53,979 bases of DNA from contig CAKSAC010000014.1 of NCBI GenBank assembly GCA_934434925.1, positions 1 through 53,979 of the forward strand, in the 5' to 3' direction. The translations under genes were made by a program, and so were the position numbers. Under the pieces are notes generated by a model. The model made no database searches. It was given only the letters and a program-made list of their open reading frames with translations, and had not been told where the DNA came from. The DNA comes from an uncultured Eubacteriales bacterium. Its GTDB lineage: Bacteria; Bacillota; Clostridia; Oscillospirales; CAG-272. This document shows positions 47,632-53,979 of the stretch, piece after piece. Every line of letters starts with the position of its first letter. Position 1 is the stretch's first letter.

Positions 47632-48516
47632 TCAGAGGCGGACGGTCAGGGTATATTTTTCCAGCAGTCCGATGGGATGATAGGAGAGTTTTGAAAAACG
47701 CAGTCCTTCATCCCCCATATCGTCTTCACGGTTGACATAAGGAACGGCGGCGGGATCAAAGCGCGAACAAAAACCGGATACCATGGCCTGGTAAGCCCCC
47801 GGAAAGCGGGTGTCGGCTTTTTCAATATGTACTTCCAGCGTGTCGCCGATCACCTCGCCGACGGTAAAAGCGGCAATTTCTTCTCCGGCGCGCAGGACGG
47901 CCCCGGTCATACCGTAAAGATCATAGTGTTCCAGCACTTCGCGCACCATGGCAATTTCCTGAACGAAAAGAGGGGTGTGTGGATGACAAAGACTGTACCG
48001 GTCCAAAAACATAAGCAGGGCCGGAACATCGGCAGGGCGTAATTCTTCCACGGTATGGAGGGGGTAGGCGCGGCGGAAGGCATTCAGGTGGTTGCGTTGC
48101 CTGCCGTACTTCCGCCCCGGGAAAGCCGAGAGTTTTTCGGTTTCATAGAGGTAGTCCGCTTCATCCCGGGAGGAAGTCACGACAGCACCGGGATAGCGGA
48201 TGAGCAGGCGGTCACGGTCACGTTCACAGAGCGAAGAAAAGACGAGAGGCTCCCCGCTTTTGCGGTGCGCATCTTCCAGCCTGTCAAGCAGGAGACCGGG
48301 GGCGGAACCCAGCGGGAACAGATAGCCTTCATGAAGTCCGTCATAGGAGAGTTTCAGAAGGAGCGTATCTTCTTCCAGCGCGTGGGAAAGACGAAAATAT
48401 TCGCGCCACATAAAGAGGACACCGGGGCTGTAAGAAGAGAGGCGGCAGGGGTCGCGTAACAGATAGGGGCGAATGACGGGAAGGTCGGACAGCAGCGTTT
48501 TCCGGAATGTCAGCAT
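47632..48516 (-). CDS. DUF2156 acyltransferase-like protein
   Basis: 294 residues, two GNAT-like halves. The segment DYLYETEKLSAFPGRKYGRQRNHLNAF (about 120-146) is the hallmark of DUF2156, the domain also found at the C-terminus of the lysyl-phosphatidylglycerol synthase MprF. Without membrane spans it is probably a cytoplasmic aminoacyl or acyl transferase of unknown target. GGAGG lies four bases before the ATG; the gene starts 11 bases after the topB stop. Confidence 0.85.
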   Translation of the reverse strand: MLTFRKTLLSDLPVIRPYLLRDPCRLSSYSPGVLFMWREYFRLSHALEEDTLLLKLSYDGLHEGYLFPLGSAPGLLLDRLEDAHRKSGEPLVFSSLCERDRDRLLIRYPGAVVTSSRDEADYLYETEKLSAFPGRKYGRQRNHLNAFRRAYPLHTVEELRPADVPALLMFLDRYSLCHPHTPLFVQEIAMVREVLEHYDLYGMTGAVLRAGEEIAAFTVGEVIGDTLEVHIEKADTRFPGAYQAMVSGFCSRFDPAAVPYVNREDDMGDEGLRFSKLSYHPIGLLEKYTLTVRL

Positions 48517-48527
48517 GAAGCCTCCGT

Positions 48528-50768
48528 TTAAGAAGATGTAGATTTTTTGGCGAAGTTGGGGAGCGGATTTTCGGGGTACGGCGGTTCCTCGGGCGGGGGG
48601 ATATATCGTTCTTCTTCCCGGTTGCGCGGCGCACGCGGCACGGCGGAAAAGTCAAACTCCGCCCGCCCGTTGACAAGTTTCAGCGCGGCGGAGAAAGAAC
48701 GGCCGGTCTTGGGGGAAACAAATCCGGCCAGCACCCCGGTATTCCCCTCGGTGAGCAGACGGCGGACGGCGGCGATCGGAATTACTCTTTCGCATATGAC
48801 TTCCCGGACCGAAAACCGACATCCGGCCTCCCGGTATGCGGAACAGCCGTACCCAAACGATGTCCGGCGCACAGGTGCTCCGCAGAGCGGGCAAAGGCCG
48901 GCTTCCTCGCCGAAAAGACCGGTGTCGGTATCTTCTTCGGGTTTGCTTTCCTTTTTGCGGAAAACTTCGGCGATTTCGGCTTCGGCCAGATCGACCGAGT
49001 CGCGGACGGTGATGGTTCCCCGATAGACCTTTTTCAGTGCGCGGCCGAGTTCGCAGGTTTTATATTTATCCATGCTGATCCCGAGGCGGAGCAGCGCTTC
49101 GATCAGAAAGATTCCGTCCGGCAGAATGGTATACACGTCCTTTTTAAGTTGAATGTACCCGCTTTTTTTGGCATTGTCAATGATTCCTGTGCGCGTGGCC
49201 TCGGTGCCGAGTTCAAGTCCTTCAAAGATCGCGCGGTACTCTTCGGCATCATCCCGGTTATTTTCGGCTTCGGTTTCGTTTTCCGAAAGAGAGGCTTTCT
49301 CTTCCTTGAAGGGGTTTTTCAGGTAGTTGTTCAGCGTTTCGATGGTATAATGTTTCGGTGGGGTCGTCTCCTTTTCGGCGGGGGAAAAGTTGATTTCCAC
49401 CCGGTCACCGCGTGAAAGGGGCGGCAGGAGCTTGTCCTTGACAGCGGCATCGTCATATTTCGTCCAGCCGGGTTCCAGAATCGTGGTTCCTTTCAACGTG
49501 AATTTTTCAAGATCGCCGACAGAAATCTCGATCTCGGTCTTTTCCACCCGGCAATCTTCAGCGCAAAAAACAGCCACAAACCGGCGGAAAACGGTCGAAT
49601 AGACCTGCATTTCGCGTTCGCTGAGGCGGCCGCGCTCGGGAATGCGGTAGGTGGGGGTGAGGGCCGAGTGCGATTCGATCTTCGCATCGTCGAATATGCT
49701 TTTCCCTTCCCGGAACCTGACAGGATAGCCGAGCCTGGAAACGCCGCGGAGGATCTCCTTGACCTTATCTTTTTCCGCTGTTGCCAGATATTCGGAGTTG
49801 GTACGCGGATAGGTCAGATAGCCGTCCTCGTACAGTTTCTGGATGATTGCAAGACTGTCGGACATCGACATCTTGTATTTTTTCCCGAGGACGTTTTGCA
49901 ATTTGGAAAGAGAATAGAGCTTTCCCGGCGCGAGGGTGTCTTTTTTGCTTTTGTGCGCGGTGACGGACGCGCCGGCGGCATTCAGCGCGGCGCAATAGGC
50001 CTCGGCCTCGGCCTTTTTTTCTTTGGGGAAACGCCGTTTGGAGACGAGTTCTATCGGCGTTTGTCCGGTTTGCGCGTGGCTTGTCGGGGCAAAGTACTTT
50101 TCGGGAACAAAATTCCGAATACTCATATCCCGGTCGTAGATAGCCTTGACGATAGGCACGATGACCCGGCCGACCCGGAGAAATTTGCCGGTTTTCAAGG
50201 TGGCATATCGCGTGAGATTGACTCCGTAGAGCCAGTCGATAAAAGTGCGGGCATACCCTTCGTCCGCCAGGCGGTCGTAACCGTTTTCGTCTTCCGGGGC
50301 TTTCAGCGCTTTGGCGATGGTCTCGGGCGTTTGATCCGGGAGCCACAGCCTCGTCAGTTTCTTATCTGTATGTAAAGCATTCTTTACACAAATGCGCACG
50401 ATGATTTCGCCTTCGCGGTCGGCGTCTCCGGCATTGATGACCTCGCAGACATCCTCGCGGTTGCAAAGCATTTCGATCGTGCGGAACTGGCGGACGACAC
50501 CGCTGTCCGGTTGCTTGTCCGCCCCGCGGCGCAGTTCAAACCGGAATTCTTCGGGGAAACAGGGAAGTCCCTCCATCCGCCATTTGGCCGTTCCGGCGGG
50601 GATGCCTTGGTAGGTTTCAATATCCGCCAGAGAAAAAAGGTGACCGAAAGCCCAACTGACAAGGTACTCGCCGCATTCAAAATACCCATCCCGGCGGCGA
50701 ACTTCCTGCCCGATACCGGCCGTGATATTTCGCGCCAGAGACGGCTTTTCCGCAATGATGAGTTTCAT
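48528..50768 (-). CDS. topB: DNA topoisomerase III (type IA)
   Basis: 746 residues. The TOPRIM domain starts MKLIIAEKPSLARNI (Glu7) and has AGDADREGE (113-121); the active-site tyrosine is Tyr320 in LTYPRTNS. Near residue 650 a C-terminal zinc ribbon, CPLCGAPVRRTSFGYGC...AGC, is present. It decatenates single-stranded DNA and acts at replication forks or in plasmid and transposon maintenance. I chose the ATG at 50768 (GGAG eight bases ahead) and not the long upstream frame, because the promoter lies between. Confidence 0.95.
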   Translation of the reverse strand: MKLIIAEKPSLARNITAGIGQEVRRRDGYFECGEYLVSWAFGHLFSLADIETYQGIPAGTAKWRMEGLPCFPEEFRFELRRGADKQPDSGVVRQFRTIEMLCNREDVCEVINAGDADREGEIIVRICVKNALHTDKKLTRLWLPDQTPETIAKALKAPEDENGYDRLADEGYARTFIDWLYGVNLTRYATLKTGKFLRVGRVIVPIVKAIYDRDMSIRNFVPEKYFAPTSHAQTGQTPIELVSKRRFPKEKKAEAEAYCAALNAAGASVTAHKSKKDTLAPGKLYSLSKLQNVLGKKYKMSMSDSLAIIQKLYEDGYLTYPRTNSEYLATAEKDKVKEILRGVSRLGYPVRFREGKSIFDDAKIESHSALTPTYRIPERGRLSEREMQVYSTVFRRFVAVFCAEDCRVEKTEIEISVGDLEKFTLKGTTILEPGWTKYDDAAVKDKLLPPLSRGDRVEINFSPAEKETTPPKHYTIETLNNYLKNPFKEEKASLSENETEAENNRDDAEEYRAIFEGLELGTEATRTGIIDNAKKSGYIQLKKDVYTILPDGIFLIEALLRLGISMDKYKTCELGRALKKVYRGTITVRDSVDLAEAEIAEVFRKKESKPEEDTDTGLFGEEAGLCPLCGAPVRRTSFGYGCSAYREAGCRFSVREVICERVIPIAAVRRLLTEGNTGVLAGFVSPKTGRSFSAALKLVNGRAEFDFSAVPRAPRNREEERYIPPPEEPPYPENPLPNFAKKSTSS

Positions 50769-50804
50769 CGGTCGGCTCCTTTTCATGTTTTTGGTTCCGC
50801 TTCC

Positions 50805-50833
50805 ATTATACCGCCGGCGCGGCATAAAAGCAA
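50805..50833 (-). promoter_or_regulatory. topB promoter
   Basis: Minus strand: TTGCTT (50828-50833), 17-bp spacer, perfect TATAAT (50805-50810). Confidence 0.8.
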
Positions 50834-50850
50834 GCGGATTTTGACGAAAG

Positions 50851-50914
50851 AAAAAAGGGCACCGCAAATAGTTTTCCGATATCGGCTGCAATCCTCTCTG
50901 CGATGCCCTTTTTT
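50851..50914. other. Long inverted repeat upstream of topB
   Basis: AAAAAAGGGCA (50851-50861) pairs with TGCCCTTTTTT (50904-50914), with a further GCA/TGC inside and a central CCGATATCGG. It reads as a terminator on both strands, but no gene ends close by on either. The remaining 50915-51171 shows nothing coding or regulatory that I can support. Confidence 0.65.
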
Positions 50915-51171
50915 CAGGCGTTTTCCTGCTTTTCCGCCCGGGAATGCGGCGCAGGGGCCGAACGAAAAAACCGCAATCTTCGCCGGGGCCAAGCATCTGC
51001 CTCGGTCGAAAACCGCGGTTTGAATCGCAGATCCGCCGAAAAATGACGGATAAAAACGGCGTTTACGGAAAAGGTCCGTCTCGCTCTTTGCGGGGGCGCC
51101 GATGGAGAGAGGGTCTTCCGGACAGAAATCCGGCAAAGAGACGAGGACCCGGACAAGAGCGGAGGGCGAAA

Positions 51172-52464
51172 TCAGTAACCGATCAGCACTTCTTTCTTTT
51201 CATCGGCGCTTTCGGATCCCTCGTCTTCCGGCAGGGGGGCGGTGAAGTCATCGCAGTCCAACGGGCCGCGTTTCATCCAGGCCCCGTTTGTAAAGTCGGG
51301 AACCGCCACGGGCATACCGCCGCGGGCGATTGATTCGGCCGAGAGAGCGCCGATGACCATCCAGGCGGCGGCGTCGTATACATCGATGGTGAAATTCTTG
51401 TCGCGCCGTTCCAGGTGATCAAAGAAATCGGCCCATACCAGCCCGTCCATTCCGCCATGGCCGCCGATGATTTTGTCGGCGTTTTCGGGGCGCCATTTCG
51501 GAGAAAGATATTTGTGTTCGTACCATGCCGCTTCGCCGCAGTGGCTGAACAGGGCGGCATTATGATTCTGCTTCGGGTTGTCATCCATATAGATGGTATC
51601 GCTCTGCTCCACATACATGCCGCGCGTTCCCTGTACGGTGAAATCGCGGGAATAGTAGCGCGGAAGGGAGGTGTCAAGGGTCAGCGTCACCGTTTCACCG
51701 CCGGCGCAACGAATCACCGTTGTCACCACATCGCCCTGCGCGAAGTCCACATCCTGCAGATAGTCGTATTCGGGCCGCTCGCGTTTGATGAAATCCTCGA
51801 CGCCGAAGGAGCCGGATGCCGTGCTGGAGAGGGTCAGCATGCAGTTGCCGCGGTTGATACCGAGAATTTTGGCGATCGGGCCGAAATCATGGGTCGGATA
51901 ATTATGTGCGTTGCGGTGCAGATAGTTGTGGAGACGGTAATGGCGGTTTTTGTCTCCGTCGGCAATTTCCGAGCGCAGATCGTGCCGATATCCGCCTTCG
52001 CAGTGAACGATACGTCCAAGCACCCCGCGACGTACCATATTGGCAATCATCAGTTCGCGCTTGCCGTAACAGCAGTTTTCGAGAAACATGACCGGAATTC
52101 CGGTTTCTTCGGAGGTGTGAACCAGGTCCCAGCAGGATTCTACCGTGAAGGCCGGGCCGACTTCCAGCACGACCCATTTGCCGGCTTTCATTGCGTCGAG
52201 GGCGATCGGGATATGCATTTCCCAGTCGGTCGAAATCAAAACGGCTTCGATCTTCTCATCTTTCAGCAATTCACGGTAATCGGTGTAGGTGTCGGGGCGG
52301 TAGTGCGCCCTTGCCTCTACGTTGGCGGCCGTGCTTTCGGCTTTGTCCGCGTGAATATCGCAGACCGCCTGCACATGCACACCGGGATAATTGGTGATAA
52401 AGGTGGCGTGAGAGGAACCGCGGGATCCGACTCCGATGACACCCATATTCATGGTACGAGCCAT
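51172..52464 (-). CDS. Gfo/Idh/MocA family protein, GH109-like, paralogue
   Basis: 430 residues. A Rossmann start, MGVIGVGSRGSSHATF, leads to EVGPAFTVESCWDLV, FLENCCYGKRELMIA and NYPTHDFGPIAKILGINRGN, the last two shared with GH109-type enzymes (NAD-dependent alpha-N-acetylgalactosaminidase group). It resembles the protein at 10533-11810 along its length but is clearly a separate gene. No signal peptide. The ATG at 52464 follows AAAGGAGATCATTGCT; an upstream ATG in the same frame lies before the -10 box. Monocistronic. Confidence 0.86.
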   Translation of the reverse strand: MARTMNMGVIGVGSRGSSHATFITNYPGVHVQAVCDIHADKAESTAANVEARAHYRPDTYTDYRELLKDEKIEAVLISTDWEMHIPIALDAMKAGKWVVLEVGPAFTVESCWDLVHTSEETGIPVMFLENCCYGKRELMIANMVRRGVLGRIVHCEGGYRHDLRSEIADGDKNRHYRLHNYLHRNAHNYPTHDFGPIAKILGINRGNCMLTLSSTASGSFGVEDFIKRERPEYDYLQDVDFAQGDVVTTVIRCAGGETVTLTLDTSLPRYYSRDFTVQGTRGMYVEQSDTIYMDDNPKQNHNAALFSHCGEAAWYEHKYLSPKWRPENADKIIGGHGGMDGLVWADFFDHLERRDKNFTIDVYDAAAWMVIGALSAESIARGGMPVAVPDFTNGAWMKRGPLDCDDFTAPLPEDEGSESADEKKEVLIGY

Positions 52465-52537
52465 AGCAATGATCTCCTTTGCGCTGTTTATTGTTTGTAT
52501 ACCGGTGATTAACAGAACGGGTTGTCTGTACGTTTTC

Positions 52538-52566
52538 ATTGTAGCTGAAACAGAAAAACAAAGCAA
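52538..52566 (-). promoter_or_regulatory. Promoter of the second GH109-like gene
   Basis: Minus strand: TTGCTT (52561-52566), 17-bp spacer, TACAAT (52538-52543). Confidence 0.75.
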
Positions 52567-52623
52567 TATAAAAACGGACACACTATCCGATTTTACCGAA
52601 AAAACGCCGATTTTTCCAAACCC

Positions 52624-53697
52624 TTACGAATTCTCCCGGTTCAGCAGAAACCGCCGGCAGGTGCGGAAGGCGCTTGGCAGGGCATATTTCCCTTCCAGTT
52701 CTTCCCGCGGAACAAAAAGAAGACCTTCGCCGGTTGCCGTCGGGGCATCGCAAAGAACCAAAAAAGCGCGCATATGCCATTCAAGATGGGTGAAAATATG
52801 CTTTGCGTCGGGGGCGGGGGCGACCGCGCGGACAGACAGCCCGAGCGCCCTGGCGGCTTCGGCCGCGCCGTTTTCATCGCAAAAACCGGAGAGCGCCGGA
52901 AATTCCCACATCCCGCCGAGCAGCCCTTGCGGCGGACGCTTGCGAATGGCAACGAGATCGGAAAAGACCGGAAGTAACAGGGTCCGTTCTTCCACTGTCC
53001 GTTCTTTCAGGGGGGCGCGGTAGGGAATCTTGTCGGTCAGCCCCTCTGCACGGCTTTTACAAAGAGAGGCAAGCGGGCAGCGGTCACAGCGAGGCAAAGC
53101 GCCCGGCGTGCAAATCACTTCTCCGAGTTCCATCAGCGCCTGTGTCATAGCGGCGGCGTCGGCAGGCTCGCGCGGGTAAACCTGAAGGAGCCACGCGCTC
53201 ACGCGGCGGCGCATGGCCGGTTGGAGAATATCGGTCGGATCCGCCAAAAGGCGCGCGGTGACCCGGAGCACGTTTCCGTCTACGGCGGGGGCGGGCAGAC
53301 CGTTGGCGATCGAGGCGATGGCACCGGCGGTATACTCCCCGATCCCGGGCAGGCTCCTCAGCGCTTCCGGCGTACGGGGCAGCTCTCCCTCAAATTTTTC
53401 CATCACGACGATGGCAGCTTTTTGCAGGTTGCGCGCCCGGCTGTAATAACCCAGTCCTTCCCAGCATTTGAGAAGCGTTTCTTCCTCTGCTTCTGCCAGC
53501 GCCCGGATATCGGGAAAGGTTTTCAGAAAACGGTGGTAATAAGGGATCACGGTTTCGATGCGGGTCTGTTGCAGCATGATTTCGGAGATCCATACATGAT
53601 AAGGAGTGACCTCCTCCCGCCAGGGAAGCGGGCGGCCCTCCTTCCGGTACCATGCAAGCAGGGGCGCTACTGCGGCGGCAAAAATTTTTTTCTCCAT
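52624..53697 (-). CDS. mutY: A/G-specific adenine glycosylase
   Basis: 357 residues. It removes adenine opposite 8-oxoguanine. The catalytic Glu39 is in ISEIMLQQTR, the helix-hairpin-helix LPGIGEYTAGA is at 116-126, Asp140 in AVDGN, and four Cys (196, 204, 207, 213) hold the Fe-S cluster; the first gap is seven residues, one more than is usual. A NUDIX-like C-terminal domain (from about 235) recognises the oxidised base. The ATG at 53697 follows CGGAGGAAT closely. Confidence 0.95.
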   Translation of the reverse strand: MEKKIFAAAVAPLLAWYRKEGRPLPWREEVTPYHVWISEIMLQQTRIETVIPYYHRFLKTFPDIRALAEAEEETLLKCWEGLGYYSRARNLQKAAIVVMEKFEGELPRTPEALRSLPGIGEYTAGAIASIANGLPAPAVDGNVLRVTARLLADPTDILQPAMRRRVSAWLLQVYPREPADAAAMTQALMELGEVICTPGALPRCDRCPLASLCKSRAEGLTDKIPYRAPLKERTVEERTLLLPVFSDLVAIRKRPPQGLLGGMWEFPALSGFCDENGAAEAARALGLSVRAVAPAPDAKHIFTHLEWHMRAFLVLCDAPTATGEGLLFVPREELEGKYALPSAFRTCRRFLLNRENS

Positions 53698-53785
53698 ATT
53701 CCTCCGTTCCCCGGTTTTGAACTGCGGTCGTGCGCGCCGGGAAAAGTTTTGTATTCGGACATAAGCGGAAGCCCGATTGCCGTTT

Positions 53786-53801
53786 CGGTCATATTCGACC
53801 G
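53786..53801. promoter_or_regulatory. Inverted repeat upstream of mutY
   Basis: CGGTC-ATATTC-GACCG, a 5-bp inverted repeat with six-base centre, about 90 bp upstream of the mutY start. Could be an operator; no clear promoter was found beside it. Confidence 0.35.
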
Positions 53802-53893
53802 CAGAAAAAATACTCGCCTGCCGGACATACCGCAAGTATTTTAGCGGGGGCAAAAACACTTACAGATAAGACGGAGTGCGTATTAAATCACGA

Positions 53894-53979
53894 GCAAAAA
53901 TATTTGCTTGCAAGGGGATTTTTGCGACGTGCATCAAGGAGCACAGTGCGCGGGAGCGCAAAGGCGGAAGGGGTTCCGC
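53894..53979. repeat. Chain of four hairpins at the right edge
   Basis: GCAAAAAT (53894-53901) with ATTTTTGC (53918-53925), carrying the cap TTTGCTTGCAAGG; GTGC (53929-53932) with GCAC (53941-53944); TGCGC (53947-53951) with GCGCA (53956-53960) on a GGGA loop; GCGGAA (53964-53969) with TTCCGC (53974-53979). The element is cut by the window end. Confidence 0.65.

Overview
The window looks like a chromosomal segment of a Gram-positive Clostridia-type bacterium (Bacillota), probably gut-associated and uncultured. The evidence is strong GGAGG ribosome binding sites, sigma-A promoters almost all with 17-bp spacers, a purine riboswitch ahead of xpt, a LexA repressor, a MurK/MurQ recycling operon, a YtvI-type membrane protein and the DUF512-der-obg gene order. 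Genes are mostly GC-rich. An AT-richer island sits at about 25.1-28.1 kb. Genus cannot be fixed from the sequence alone.

Layout. 1-300: two copies of a cloverleaf-shaped repeat. 0.3-2.6 kb: an ABC exporter pair (minus). 3.2-5.7 kb: glutamate dehydrogenase and a short-chain dehydrogenase. 5.8-9.5 kb (minus): phosphoglycerate mutase and a divergent GyrB/ParE-type topoisomerase subunit. 9.6-12.8 kb: an AraC regulator divergent from a GH109-like oxidoreductase and an amidohydrolase. 12.9-17.3 kb: a cell-wall sugar recycling operon (MurK-like kinase, RpiR regulator, MurQ, DUF4838 protein). 17.4-19.1 kb: a small membrane protein, a VOC protein and lexA. 19.2-24.7 kb (minus operon): an acyl-CoA synthetase, three tandem sugar-isomerase-like TIM barrels and a DUF362 ferredoxin protein. 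24.9-25.1 kb: tRNA-Val and tRNA-Gln. 25.1-27.5 kb: two unrelated genes, each set between the same 370-bp upstream and 62-bp downstream repeats. 27.6-29.7 kb: small unknowns and a CYTH protein with a 19-codon leader. 29.8-35.7 kb: a guanine riboswitch followed by xpt and a BMP-type nucleoside ABC transporter. 36.2-40.2 kb: DUF512, der, obg. 40.4-44.6 kb: cyclophilin, a YtvI-like protein, rpmB, two small membrane proteins and a PTS-IIC-like permease. 44.9-53.7 kb (mostly minus): a YbaK editing protein, asnB, a DUF2156 protein, topB, a second GH109-like oxidoreductase and mutY. The right edge holds a chain of short hairpins.

How the genes work together. The riboswitch, xpt and transporter form one purine salvage unit: uptake of nucleosides or bases, then conversion of xanthine or guanine to nucleotide, with expression falling when guanine is plentiful. 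The kinase, regulator, etherase and DUF4838 protein fit intracellular recycling of MurNAc/GlcNAc without a PTS. The synthetase, isomerases and DUF362 operon has no pathway I recognise.

Most notable: the chimeric middle copy of the isomerase triplet, with its crossover mapped to 68 bp; the repeat-bounded two-gene cassette region; the structured repeats at both window edges; and a LexA with a Cys-Gly scissile bond and an unusual palindrome at its own promoter.
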